A stretch of 38,259 bases of DNA, from positions 1 to 38,259 of IMG/VR virus record IMGVR_UViG_3300031576_000175; one strand, 5' to 3'. How positions within the stretch are numbered: the stretch's first letter is position 1; every line of letters starts with the position of its first letter. The translations under genes and the position numbers were made by a program. Origin of the DNA: a virus. The notes under the pieces were generated by a model that worked only from the letters and a program-made list of their open reading frames with translations, was not told the DNA's origin and made no database searches. Below, piece by piece: positions 20,892 to 27,894 of this stretch.

Positions 20892-21659
20892 ATGAACTCA
20901 AAAACTACAGCTTTAACTCAGTGGGCAAGCCGGGATGATGTGCGGGAAATCAATGAGCGGCTCGGAATGATGATATTGCCCGGTGGAAAGAAACTCGACG
21001 GCGAGCAACGTCTAGCCCTGGCCCAGGCCAGCGTGATGCACGGTCTTGACCCATTCAACGGCGAAATCTGGATTATCCCCGGAAGCGGCGTTATGATCGG
21101 AATCAAGGGCTTACGCAAAAAGGCGCGTGAGCAGGTTCAAGGGAATTTTTGGTGTAACTTCATCGAGATTACCAACCCTGAACAGCGCAAGCGGTATGGC
21201 ATCCCCGAGGGGTGTCTGGCGTTTGAATGCCGATTGTTTGACACCGAAACAATCATGCAATACGTGGGCGCGATTGAGAAATTCACCAAGCTTGGCATGA
21301 AATTCGAGCAGGCCTCCGGCATGATGGGCGATCAACCCTACACACTCGGCATTGGTTTCGCCAATCCCGCCGAAAATAGCAAGATGACTCTTATTCAACG
21401 CGCAATGAAGCGCGCCGAGGCTGATGCAATCAAGCGGCGCTTTGACGTGCCTTTCGGCTTGGCTGTGAGTGAGAGCGATACAGATGATGTGCTAGGCGGA
21501 GAATGGATTGAGCATCAGCCACAAGCTGGACCTGTCGAAGCTGAACAGCCGTCTGCCGATGATGAATATAAACCAGACCCCGCCGCCATTGACGCGGCAC
21601 TCAAGACCAAGAACGAGCGTGATAGCGCGGCGCTTTACGGCGAGGAATACCCGCGCTAA
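20892..21659 (+). CDS. RecT/Redbeta-like single-strand annealing protein
   Basis: 255 residues with GAGGAGACAACT before the ATG. The segment LALAQASVMHGLDPFNGEIW and the following VMIGIKGLRKKAREQ match the opening of the RecT/Redbeta fold (residues about 40-80), and NSKMTLIQRAMKRAEADAIKR is the later helical part. These proteins coat and anneal complementary single strands in phage recombination and replication. The C-terminus (about 210-255) is acidic and flexible, as expected for contact with SSB. No exonuclease partner was recognised nearby. Single-strand annealing superfamily is sure enough; the exact subfamily is not. Confidence 0.7.
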   Translation: MNSKTTALTQWASRDDVREINERLGMMILPGGKKLDGEQRLALAQASVMHGLDPFNGEIWIIPGSGVMIGIKGLRKKAREQVQGNFWCNFIEITNPEQRKRYGIPEGCLAFECRLFDTETIMQYVGAIEKFTKLGMKFEQASGMMGDQPYTLGIGFANPAENSKMTLIQRAMKRAEADAIKRRFDVPFGLAVSESDTDDVLGGEWIEHQPQAGPVEAEQPSADDEYKPDPAAIDAALKTKNERDSAALYGEEYPR

Positions 21660-21723
21660 CCGGGGGCGCGGCACTCGGCGGCCCGCGAGCAGGGAGCGGG
21701 CCGCCGAAGCGAAAGGAATTGAC

Positions 21724-21942
21724 ATGTTTGACATTTACACCAAATACTCGCCTCAAGGAATCATAGACCGAATTGGCTGGAAGAATTGTGTTGAGATAGA
21801 AGATTTGTCTACCGCTATCATGGTTTTGTGCGACATCGTCATCGCACTCCAGGCCAGGGTGAATAAGCTGGAGAAAGCCGCCAAATCACCCGACCCGCTA
21901 GGCGAAGCACTCAACAGCGGTGATGGCTCATACAGTCCATGA
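21724..21942 (+). CDS. Small hypothetical protein with coil
   Basis: 72 residues from ATG 21724 with AAAGGAATTGAC upstream; a longer frame to 21508 would overlap the annealing protein gene. A helical segment with heptads (IVIALQARVNKLEKAAK) suggests a short coiled coil. The first half holds IYTKYSPQGIIDRIGWKN. Overlaps the next gene by four bases. Not recognised. Confidence 0.6.
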   Translation: MFDIYTKYSPQGIIDRIGWKNCVEIEDLSTAIMVLCDIVIALQARVNKLEKAAKSPDPLGEALNSGDGSYSP

Positions 21943-22187
21943 CCGCTTCCGCCCAGAGCCGCGCCGTCGCCCGCTACGGTCTGGAATGGACTGCCGAATT
22001 AGCGGATTGGCTGATCAGGTGGAGCACGTGGCGGGCGTCAATGGGGATGGCGGCGGATGACGATTATTTCACGTGGGCGCGGCTGAGACACCGGCGGCGG
22101 GAACTGCTGGAAGTGCTGGATTATCTCAGGGCCACGCGGCCCGAAGTGACTCGTTTCCCGCTTGCGCCCGGCGGCGGGCGGGTGTAG
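21939..22187 (+). CDS. Small hypothetical basic protein
   Basis: 82 residues from ATG 21939 (ATGA overlap). Trp- and Arg-rich and helical (WTAELADWLIRWSTWRAS, RLRHRRRELLEVLDYLRA). Not recognised. Last gene before the strong internal promoter at 22201, so it closes the recombination block. Confidence 0.6.
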   Translation: MTASAQSRAVARYGLEWTAELADWLIRWSTWRASMGMAADDDYFTWARLRHRRRELLEVLDYLRATRPEVTRFPLAPGGGRV

Positions 22188-22200
22188 ACTGGCGAGCATG

Positions 22201-22229
22201 TTGACAACGACAGGCGAAAAGAGTAAAAT
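22201..22229 (+). promoter_or_regulatory. Strong sigma70-type promoter for replication genes
   Basis: TTGACA (22201-22206), 17-base spacer, TAAAAT (22224-22229): the same hexamers and spacing as the early promoter at 18491. Transcription should start near 22236 and give a leader of about 165 nt before the initiator gene. Confidence 0.8.
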
Positions 22230-22237
22230 ACTTATGC

Positions 22238-22371
22238 TCGGATAAAGAACGGGCAAGCCCTACCAGATGGTGCTGAGGGCGAAGGAAAACAGGTCAAGGA
22301 ATCAGACTCCTTCATTTGTGGGAGTCGGACTAGCGAGGGCCTCACCAGCCCACCCTTGACCGGCTATCCGA
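22238..22371 (+). ncRNA. Structured leader RNA before the replication initiator
   Basis: A closing helix TCGGATA (22238-22244) / TATCCGA (22365-22371) encloses a hairpin GCCCT(ACC..GGT)AGGGC (22257-22280) and a three-way junction: GGTCAAGG (22292-22299) / CCTTGACC (22354-22361) holding GACTCC/GGAGTC (22305-22326) and GGGC/GCCC (22337-22351). It begins at the predicted transcript start and ends just before the ribosome site GAAGGAG. It matches no riboswitch I can name. The GGGC and GCCC segments could swap partners, so a switch is possible. Confidence 0.7.
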
Positions 22372-22401
22372 CTACCACAAGCGAAGGAGTTTTTTGTTGC
22401 C

Positions 22402-23319
22402 ATGCGAAAGAAATTCAACCCCAAAACGAATGAGGTATCAGAGCAAGAGTTAGCCGACTTACAAGAATTGTCCGGCCTGCCCATCATCCAATTCGAGCGG
22501 CCCTCCGTCCAGCTCATTGACACTGGCAAGGGAACATTTAAAACCGTTACCACCGCTGGGTGGATAAAATTCGGGATTGCCTTCCGAAACGTGATGCACC
22601 AACTCAGAGGCGCAAAGTTGGCGGTGTACATGGCGGTTTGCCTGCACGTCAACGAGGAGGGCGAGGCCTGGCCCGCCGTGCGAACCATCGCCCTGGAGAC
22701 GGGATACGATAAGGTAACTGTATCGCACTCCGTTCTAGAACTTGAAAAAATCCCCGGATTGCTGGAGATTGTCAGACGGCCCGGCACGAGTAATCTATAT
22801 CGCCCATCTTTTGCCGTGTATGGAAAACACATACACACCCCCCCCGAAAACACATACACACCCCCCCCGAAAACACATACAGAAGTAGAATCATTAAGTA
22901 GAACCAAAGAAGTAGAACCAAAGAAGAGGGGCGCGAAACCCCCCGCGCCCGCCCCACGCCAACCCGATGAACTCTTTGACGCCATTACAGTCTGTTGTCA
23001 GGTAGACCCTAAAACCGCAGGGGCTTCTATTGGCAAGGTTCGGGCCGTTCTTTCAAAAGCAGAATATTCCGCCGCCGACATTGAATCCTTCCGCCAGTGG
23101 TGGTGGGGCGATGATTGGCGGGCCAAGCAAGGGAAGCCACCGACGCTCTGGAAATTACAGGAGCAAATCGGCATTATCAGACAAGGAAACAACGGACATG
23201 CAATCTATCCAACTACTCGCGGCAAAGCAATTAGCCAGCCAATCGGCAACGCCATCGGGGAGCAACAGCGTGCCGACGCTCTCGCCCTTACAGCCGGCCA
23301 GCCCATATCTTGTGATTGA
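22402..23319 (+). CDS. Replication initiator (lambda O-like) with winged-helix domain
   Basis: 305 residues. Residues about 60-125 form a winged-helix pattern (KLAVYMAVCLHVNEEGEAW, RTIALETGYDKVTVSHSVLE, then LLEIVRRPGTSNLY) as in phage replication initiators. A low-complexity Pro/Thr linker (about 140-200) is encoded by tandem repeats that probably form the origin. The C-terminal domain (DIESFRQWWWGDDWRAKQGK, TLWKLQEQIGII) resembles the part that contacts the helicase loader. It is followed, with overlap, by a DnaC-like gene, the usual O/P order. Ribosome site GAAGGAG lies 12 bases before the ATG. Confidence 0.75.
   Translation: MRKKFNPKTNEVSEQELADLQELSGLPIIQFERPSVQLIDTGKGTFKTVTTAGWIKFGIAFRNVMHQLRGAKLAVYMAVCLHVNEEGEAWPAVRTIALETGYDKVTVSHSVLELEKIPGLLEIVRRPGTSNLYRPSFAVYGKHIHTPPENTYTPPPKTHTEVESLSRTKEVEPKKRGAKPPAPAPRQPDELFDAITVCCQVDPKTAGASIGKVRAVLSKAEYSAADIESFRQWWWGDDWRAKQGKPPTLWKLQEQIGIIRQGNNGHAIYPTTRGKAISQPIGNAIGEQQRADALALTAGQPISCD
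22823..22923 (+). repeat. Iteron-like tandem repeats; candidate replication origin
   Basis: Two exact 23-bp units plus 13 bases of a third (GAAAACACATACACAC followed by C8; 22823-22881), then an AT- and purine-rich set with AAGTAGAACCAAAG twice in tandem (22896-22923) after a weaker copy (22883). Both unit lengths are not multiples of three, so the repeats are read in different frames. This argues for a DNA function such as initiator binding and strand opening. Confidence 0.7.
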
Positions 23320-23929
23320 CAGCGCTTTCACCGCCTTCAATCCGGCCATACACCGCGCCGCCAGCGCGGCGCTGGCGGCGGTCAAGCAATGGACGAAAGA
23401 TGCTTACTCCGGCGATGGGCGGGGATTGGTATTGTGGGCAAATGTTCAGGGCATACCGGGCGGGGTGGGCTGGGGCTACGGCAACGGCAAGACGCTTCTT
23501 GCCCGATGCGCGGCTAACGCGCTGTACGCAACTCTGACCATCTCCACGCCGGGCGGCGAGATACCAGATCGGACAGGCGTTTTTCTCACCACCGAACAAT
23601 TCAAGGATGCGATCATGCAGTCCTATGACTCTCATTCGACGTCCGATTATCTGCGCCAGTTCCGGCAGGCGCGCTTTGTCATCATGGATGATTTCGGCGT
23701 GGAGCATGTCCGACCCGACTCACTGGGCTGGTGGCAGGAGCAACTCTACAAGCTGACGAACTATGCTTACGATGCCCATCAGCCGTTCTTGCTCACCAGC
23801 AACATGACGCCCGATGAGATGCAGGCCCGCATGGGCGGCAAGAATTGGAGCCGCCTGTTCGGGATGTGTCAGGAGCGGGGATTTATCAACGTGAGCGAGA
23901 TACCAGACCAAAGGCGCAAGCCGCGTTGA
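23198..23929 (+). CDS. DnaC-like helicase loader ATPase
   Basis: 243 residues from ATG 23198 with AAGGAAAC upstream. The AAA+ core shows GWGYGNGKTLLARCA (Walker A, GxGxGKT form as in DnaA/DnaC), ARFVIMDDFGVE (Walker B), PFLLTSNMTPDEM (sensor I) and RLFGMCQERG (arginine-finger region). It would load the host or phage replicative helicase at the origin with the initiator. The first 40 residues are Ser/Gln/Pro-rich and are encoded inside the end of the initiator gene (122-base overlap). A GTG near 23311 could remove the overlap but has no ribosome site. Confidence 0.8.
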   Translation: MQSIQLLAAKQLASQSATPSGSNSVPTLSPLQPASPYLVIDSAFTAFNPAIHRAASAALAAVKQWTKDAYSGDGRGLVLWANVQGIPGGVGWGYGNGKTLLARCAANALYATLTISTPGGEIPDRTGVFLTTEQFKDAIMQSYDSHSTSDYLRQFRQARFVIMDDFGVEHVRPDSLGWWQEQLYKLTNYAYDAHQPFLLTSNMTPDEMQARMGGKNWSRLFGMCQERGFINVSEIPDQRRKPR

Positions 23930-24166
23930 ATGAGTATTATCAAAATGAGCGTTGACATTCTCGCCTTCAAAGAATGGATGAACACAAGACCGCGCCCGCC
24001 GTATCCGGTGACGCCGGGCCGGGTGCAGTCCATCCGCATTCACTTGAGCGAGCTATGCGACGGCGATGATGATGCCCGCCACGAGTTTTTAGATTTCGTC
24101 TTTGGCGTTCGGTCATCTAAGGATTTGACCGATACCCAACCTGCCGCTCCCGGAGATGCCCGATGA
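23930..24166 (+). CDS. Hypothetical protein downstream of helicase loader
   Basis: 78 residues; the ATG directly follows the loader's stop. Contains a helical segment (ILAFKEWMNTRPRPPYPVTP) and an acidic stretch (LCDGDDDARHEFLDFVFG). Overlaps the next small membrane gene by four bases. Not recognised; position suggests a replication accessory or regulatory role. Confidence 0.6.
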   Translation: MSIIKMSVDILAFKEWMNTRPRPPYPVTPGRVQSIRIHLSELCDGDDDARHEFLDFVFGVRSSKDLTDTQPAAPGDAR

Positions 24167-24312
24167 AAATTGACAGGTACATCGCCCGCAACAACTCGCG
24201 CACCCGCCGCCAGCGCCGGGCGGTCGAGGCGGTGCTATTCCTGATTGTGGTCTGCTCGTCTTGCGTGGCGGCCCTGGCCGTCTGCGGCGCGATTATCGGA
24301 GCGGGATTGTGA
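24163..24312 (+). CDS. Small membrane protein, 49 residues
   Basis: ATG 24163 overlaps the previous stop (ATGA), and its TGA overlaps the methyltransferase GTG (GTGA). A basic N-terminus (RNNSRTRRQRRAVE) is followed by one long hydrophobic segment (AVLFLIVVCSSCVAALAVCG), so it should sit in the membrane with the N-terminus inside. No family. Translational coupling supports expression. Confidence 0.6.
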   Translation: MKIDRYIARNNSRTRRQRRAVEAVLFLIVVCSSCVAALAVCGAIIGAGL

Positions 24313-24974
24313 AACTCCTTGACCTTTTTTGCGGCGCTGGCGGAAGCGCAGTCGGATACAACCGCGTTGGTTTTGACGAGATTGTGGGCGTGGACAACCG
24401 ACCCATGCCGCGCTACCCGTTTGCTTTCGTCTTGGGCGATGCGCTGGAGTACGTCCGTGAACACGGCCACGAATTTGACGCCATTCACGCCAGCCCGCCA
24501 TGCCAGGAATATAGCACTCTGGCAAGTTTGAAGAACGGCGATTATCCGAAACTTATAGAGCCTGTCAGAGAGGCGCTGGTGGCAACCGGGAAACCCTACG
24601 TAATCGAAAATGTAAAAGGCGCGCCGCTTGTCAATCCGCTTACGCTATGTGGTTCAATGTTCGGCCTGCGCGTCCAACGACACCGGTTGTTTGAATGCAA
24701 TCCAGTTATCTGGTTTCCACCCCATCCCTGCAATCATTGGGGAAAGGCAAGCGGCGGGCGAAACTTTACCGGAATAAGAAAGACTCTTGAAAATTTTTCT
24801 TTTCTAACCATCGCCGGAAACGATTATATTGTTGGCGATGGACGCCGAGCAATGAGCATTGATTGGATGACGCGCACAGAATTATCACAGGCTATTCCGC
24901 CGGCCTATACCGAACACATCGGCAAGTTTCTGATGAGCATCATCTGCGGGACGGTGGCGATAGGAGGAGGCTGA
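24309..24974 (+). CDS. Compact C5-cytosine DNA methyltransferase
   Basis: 221 residues from GTG 24309. Motif I LLDLFCGAGGSAVGY, motif IV ASPPCQEYS with the catalytic Cys, motif VI ENVKGAP, motif VIII RVQRHRLFE and motif X QAIPPAYTEHIG are all present in the usual order. At 221 residues it is much shorter than host enzymes (often 330-400), with a small target-recognition region, as seen in phage versions. It may methylate phage DNA against host restriction. A base-hydroxymethylating or nucleotide-level activity is not suggested by the motifs. Recognition sequence cannot be read from the protein. Confidence 0.85.
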   Translation: MKLLDLFCGAGGSAVGYNRVGFDEIVGVDNRPMPRYPFAFVLGDALEYVREHGHEFDAIHASPPCQEYSTLASLKNGDYPKLIEPVREALVATGKPYVIENVKGAPLVNPLTLCGSMFGLRVQRHRLFECNPVIWFPPHPCNHWGKASGGRNFTGIRKTLENFSFLTIAGNDYIVGDGRRAMSIDWMTRTELSQAIPPAYTEHIGKFLMSIICGTVAIGGG

Positions 24975-24978
24975 GAGG

Positions 24979-25161
24979 ATGAATAGTTTAGAGATAGCTA
25001 TAAGCGCACTTAAAGAAATCATTCGTTTGCATCAACGCAGCAATAAACACGATCACCATACTTGCTATCAGATGTACCGAACAGCGCAACGGGCACTGAA
25101 AAACCCGGCCATCATGCTAGAGACTGCGCCGGTTTACCCCGCGCCCGAGGAGACGAAATGA
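24979..25161 (+). CDS. Small hypothetical protein
   Basis: 60 residues, GGAGGCTGAGAGG before the ATG. Helical and His-rich (RLHQRSNKHDHHTCYQMYRT); a Cys/His group could bind metal. Overlaps the HAD phosphatase gene by four bases. Not recognised. Confidence 0.55.
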   Translation: MNSLEIAISALKEIIRLHQRSNKHDHHTCYQMYRTAQRALKNPAIMLETAPVYPAPEETK

Positions 25162-25595
25162 GCAAACCAATCTTGTGCTTGGACTTCGATGGAGTATGTC
25201 ACTCCTATACGAGCGGTTGGAAAGGCGCTGAGGTCATTCCCGATCCAGTCGTACCTGGCCTATTCGATTTCCTGGAAACAGCCAAAGAGCATTTTGAAAT
25301 TATTATTTTTTCATCGCGCAGTCATCAGCCAGATGGAATACGCGCTATGCGCGCCTGGTTCGCAGAGCAATTTACGATCTGGATGTTTAAAAAGCGCCCG
25401 GAACTAAAAGAGAAGTTTGAAGCGTTCATATGCTCGGATTATCTGTTGTTCCCAGAACACAAACCAGCCGCTTTCATCACGATAGATGATCGTGCATTCG
25501 CGTTCAACGGCAAGTGGCCGGATGTCAAAATGCTCAAATCGTTTCAACCCTGGTACAAGCAGACCGCGCCCGCCGGGGAGAGGGCCGAGACGTGA
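25158..25595 (+). CDS. HAD-family phosphatase
   Basis: 145 residues from ATG 25158 (ATGA overlap). Motif I LCLDFDGVCHSYTSGWKG, motif II IIIFSSRSH and motif IV ITIDDRAFAF are placed as in short HAD hydrolases common in phages. The nucleophile is the first Asp of DFDG. Substrates of such phage enzymes may be nucleotide or polynucleotide 3' or 5' phosphates. Its place between two DNA methyltransferase genes could mean a link to DNA repair or nucleotide modification. No cap domain is present (too short). Confidence 0.8.
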   Translation: MSKPILCLDFDGVCHSYTSGWKGAEVIPDPVVPGLFDFLETAKEHFEIIIFSSRSHQPDGIRAMRAWFAEQFTIWMFKKRPELKEKFEAFICSDYLLFPEHKPAAFITIDDRAFAFNGKWPDVKMLKSFQPWYKQTAPAGERAET

Positions 25596-25732
25596 CACAG
25601 CAGGACGCCGATAGAATTAAGCAGTGGCTAGATGGGCTGACCATTAGACAATTTGGCCTGTTGTGGCGCTGGATAACTCGACTCTATTTCCTGCGTTTGC
25701 ACGAAGCAAGAGGGGAGAGGGCCGAGAGGTGA
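25592..25732 (+). CDS. Small hypothetical protein, 46 residues
   Basis: GTG 25592 overlaps the HAD stop (GTGA), and its own stop overlaps the next GTG (GTGA). Helical and Trp/Arg-rich (DRIKQWLDGLTIRQFGLLWR). Not recognised. It is supported mainly by perfect coupling on both sides and the repeated GAGAGGGCCGAGA ribosome context. Confidence 0.5.
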   Translation: MTQQDADRIKQWLDGLTIRQFGLLWRWITRLYFLRLHEARGERAER

Positions 25733-26493
25733 GCGAGTACAAGCTGTACTGTGGTGATTGCCTCGCCATCCTGCCCACGCTTGAGGCCGGGAGCGTGGAC
25801 GCGGTGATTACTGATAGTCCATATTCTGAAAAGACGCATGCGGGCGCTCGTTCGGTTTATGATTATGGGCCGAAGGGTGGAGTAATTGCAATTGATTTTC
25901 CATCAGTAGACGCGAGTTATATCAGACAAGTATTGTCTGTCTGTTGCCCGCGCAAATGGTGCATATCATTCGTTGATTGGCATCACGCCCTACCACTTGA
26001 GGAAAATCCGCCAACAGGGTTAGAGTTTATTCGCTTGGGCATATGGGTGAAGCGAAACCCTATTCCACAACTTACCGGAGATCGCCCGTCAACAGGATGG
26101 GAGGCTATCGCCATTTTTCACGTACCCGGACGTAAAGAATGGAATGGCGGAAGTGGTCCAGCCGTTTGGGATAATGGCACAAGCCGATGGGGTTACTTCG
26201 GGCCAAGCAATCACCCAACGGAGAAACCGCTTGGGCTTATGAGTAAACTAATCCTTCAATTTACTGATAAGGGCGATACGGTTATCGATCCGTTTATGGG
26301 ATCGGGTAGCACCGGCGTCGCTTGCATGCAGTTGGGCCGCAACTTCGTTGGAGTGGAAATCTTACCTAAGTACTTCAAGATTGCCGAGCGCCGCATCGAG
26401 CAGGCCGCCCGCCAGCAACCGCTGTTTGCTGAAACCGGGGCAGATGGGGCGGAGACGACGAGGGCCGAGCAGAGCGAGATGGAGTTGAGATGA
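25729..26493 (+). CDS. Adenine/N4-cytosine DNA methyltransferase, beta-type order
   Basis: 254 residues from GTG 25729. Catalytic motif IV is TDSPYSE (a DSPY variant of DPPY/SPPY), near residue 30, and the AdoMet motif I DPFMGSGSTGVACMQLG comes near the C-terminus, giving the beta order. NHPTEKPLGLM precedes it, as in many phage N6/N4 enzymes. Middle part has the target-recognition region. DSPY is not the most common form, so whether it makes N6-methyladenine or N4-methylcytosine is open. Together with the C5 enzyme it could protect phage DNA from restriction. Last 35 residues are an acidic tail. Confidence 0.85.
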   Translation: MSEYKLYCGDCLAILPTLEAGSVDAVITDSPYSEKTHAGARSVYDYGPKGGVIAIDFPSVDASYIRQVLSVCCPRKWCISFVDWHHALPLEENPPTGLEFIRLGIWVKRNPIPQLTGDRPSTGWEAIAIFHVPGRKEWNGGSGPAVWDNGTSRWGYFGPSNHPTEKPLGLMSKLILQFTDKGDTVIDPFMGSGSTGVACMQLGRNFVGVEILPKYFKIAERRIEQAARQQPLFAETGADGAETTRAEQSEMELR

Positions 26494-26852
26494 ATAAACA
26501 ACGCGACGTCGGCAGTAGAATAGTAGCCAGTCACATTCCACCTGAGTATAAAGTTAAACTGCAAGAGCAGGCGTGGCGCGATATGATAACGAACTTCGCC
26601 GACACAATGCAAACCGGGAAATGGTACGCTATCCGACGACGAGAGCGAAGCGGAATTGAGCCAGTAAATGGCGAACCGGATACGGCGATTGAGATGAACC
26701 TGGATGTCAGACTCGTCACAGAGCAATACCGGATGACGTATGCCGAAATGTCAACTGCGATGGTCTATCGGTCTGCCGTTGAGGAGTTGAAATCTAGGGT
26801 GAGAAATTGGCTTTGGCGGACTCTTCGATTTCTGCCGAAAAACAAGGGGTAA
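26490..26852 (+). CDS. Hypothetical protein
   Basis: 120 residues from ATG 26490 (ATGA overlap with the methyltransferase). Mixed helix and strand, basic C-terminus (ELKSRVRNWLWRTLRFLPKN). A MNLDVRLVTEQYRMT segment in the middle is of unknown type. Not recognised. Its coupling to the methyltransferase suggests a joint role or simple early-operon membership. Confidence 0.6.
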   Translation: MNKQRDVGSRIVASHIPPEYKVKLQEQAWRDMITNFADTMQTGKWYAIRRRERSGIEPVNGEPDTAIEMNLDVRLVTEQYRMTYAEMSTAMVYRSAVEELKSRVRNWLWRTLRFLPKNKG

Positions 26853-26858
26853 AACGAG

Positions 26859-27185
26859 ATGAAATTGAAGCACGTGCCACGTCGCCCTATCGTAAAGCCT
26901 TTTGACGCCATACGTAGGCGAATGCAGGAGCGGTACGCCGCCACTGCCGACGATAATGGAAATAAAAGCTACAGGATCGTTTCTGACACGTTCGGCATTT
27001 CAAAGCCGATGGCACGGCTGATTATCAAGGATGGTTACGAGCCAAAAAGTAATGCCATCCGCCGCGCTCTCGATCTCCCGACAATCCGCCTTGTCCGCGC
27101 CAACCCGCCGACCAAATGGCGCGATTTGCCGGTGGCTGAGTTGCGATGGGCAATTGAGAATAGAAAGGAATACAATGGAAAATGA
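26859..27185 (+). CDS. Helix-turn-helix-like DNA-binding protein
   Basis: 108 residues, short gap after the previous gene. The segment YRIVSDTFGISKPMARLIIK then NAIRRALDLPTIRLV reads like an XRE/phage-type helix-turn-helix with a following helix. The N-terminus is basic (HVPRRPIVKPFDAIRRRMQE). It probably binds DNA as a regulator of this operon or late genes. Overlaps the next gene by 11 bases. Confidence 0.6.
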   Translation: MKLKHVPRRPIVKPFDAIRRRMQERYAATADDNGNKSYRIVSDTFGISKPMARLIIKDGYEPKSNAIRRALDLPTIRLVRANPPTKWRDLPVAELRWAIENRKEYNGK

Positions 27186-27501
27186 ACACGATCCATATCA
27201 AGAATTAGCCACCGCTGTCATCGCCCAGGCGACAAGAGACTGGCGTAAATCTCCAAAAGAGCGCCCGTCAATAGAAGTGTTTTTTGCCAGCGAATGGTTT
27301 ATAACTCTCTGCGACATAGCTATAATAAATCCGGTCGTCGGCAGGGAAATCTGCAAACTCGGAACGAAGCATTTCGAGAAAACGAAACAGACGATGAAAA
27401 CGAATCGGATGATGAAAAAAGCAGCGGCCCAAAAAAAGGCGCAGAAACAGACGATGAAAAAAGCAGCGGCCCAAAAAGCAGCGGCCCAAAAAGCGGTCTA
27501 G
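27175..27501 (+). CDS. Protein with histone-H1-like Lys/Ala tail; possible -1 frameshift product
   Basis: 108 residues from ATG 27175 with AAAGGAA upstream. A globular helical half (YQELATAVIAQATRDWRKSP, FFASEWFITLCDIAI) is followed from about residue 72 by a basic repetitive tail (KKAAAQKKAQKQTMKKAAAQ) resembling histone H1 tails that bind DNA nonspecifically. At 27432-27438 the sequence AAAAAAG lies in the A-AAA-AAG register of classic -1 slippery sites; a -1 shift would swap the last 20 or so residues for an acidic and SGPK-repeated end stopping at 27515. Confidence 0.6.
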   Translation: MENEHDPYQELATAVIAQATRDWRKSPKERPSIEVFFASEWFITLCDIAIINPVVGREICKLGTKHFEKTKQTMKTNRMMKKAAAQKKAQKQTMKKAAAQKAAAQKAV

Positions 27502-27530
27502 GTTACAAAACCTAGAGTCTATTATTTTCT
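27498..27530 (+). terminator. Candidate intrinsic terminator
   Basis: CTAGGTT (27498-27504) pairs with AACCTAG (27509-27515) around ACAA, followed by a T-rich stretch ending near 27530. It overlaps the stops of both possible C-terminal frames of the preceding gene. The T run is broken, so termination may be partial. Confidence 0.5.
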
Positions 27531-27542
27531 CCGAGGTGCGGC

Positions 27543-27758
27543 ATGGTTAGGTTGCAAGTGACACTTGATGAAAATGAGGCTAGGCTTTTGGTTCGGTGGG
27601 CGGCCCTGGAATTGCGAGACCCGCGAGACCAAATCCGCCTCATAGTTCGGCAGGCATTACAACAACGCGGCCTCCTACCCGCCGAAACGAAGGCGGCCCA
27701 GGCCGAGGGCGAATCGAGGGAGGCGGCCAATGAAGCAGAACGCGAGAGCGGATTATGA
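27543..27758 (+). CDS. Ribbon-helix-helix-like small protein
   Basis: 71 residues, GAGGTGCGGC before the ATG. VRLQVTLDENEARLLVRWAA then DQIRLIVRQALQQRG fits the strand-helix-helix plan; the C-terminus is an Ala/Glu tail. A similar protein is encoded at 29297-29506, so these are probably paralogous small regulators. Overlaps the next gene by four bases. Confidence 0.6.
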   Translation: MVRLQVTLDENEARLLVRWAALELRDPRDQIRLIVRQALQQRGLLPAETKAAQAEGESREAANEAERESGL

Positions 27759-27892
27759 ACGGCAAGAAACGCTCATATTTTGACACATTCCTTTTGACAG
27801 GCTTTGAAAAGTCGCCAGAAGAGGCCGAGCGGGATGCCTGGATTGGACTTGTTGTTTTAATCGTCATCGTCGTAGTTTTATTTCACACCTGA
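27755..27892 (+). CDS. Small single-pass membrane protein, 45 residues
   Basis: ATG 27755 overlaps the previous stop (ATGA). A soluble first half (SYFDTFLLTGFEKSPEEAER) is followed by one strong membrane helix (WIGLVVLIVIVVVLFH) at the C-terminus. Tail-anchored type. No family. One of three membrane proteins in this block. Confidence 0.6.
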   Translation: MNGKKRSYFDTFLLTGFEKSPEEAERDAWIGLVVLIVIVVVLFHT

Positions 27893-27894
27893 TC

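Noticed and set aside
22823-22881. CRISPR-like array from the 23-bp repeats
   Set aside because: Units are directly tandem with no spacers and lie in a coding gene; an iteron explanation fits better.
22302-22985. 227-codon minus-strand frame opposite the initiator gene
   Set aside because: Antisense to the leader RNA and initiator; low-complexity repeats explain its length.
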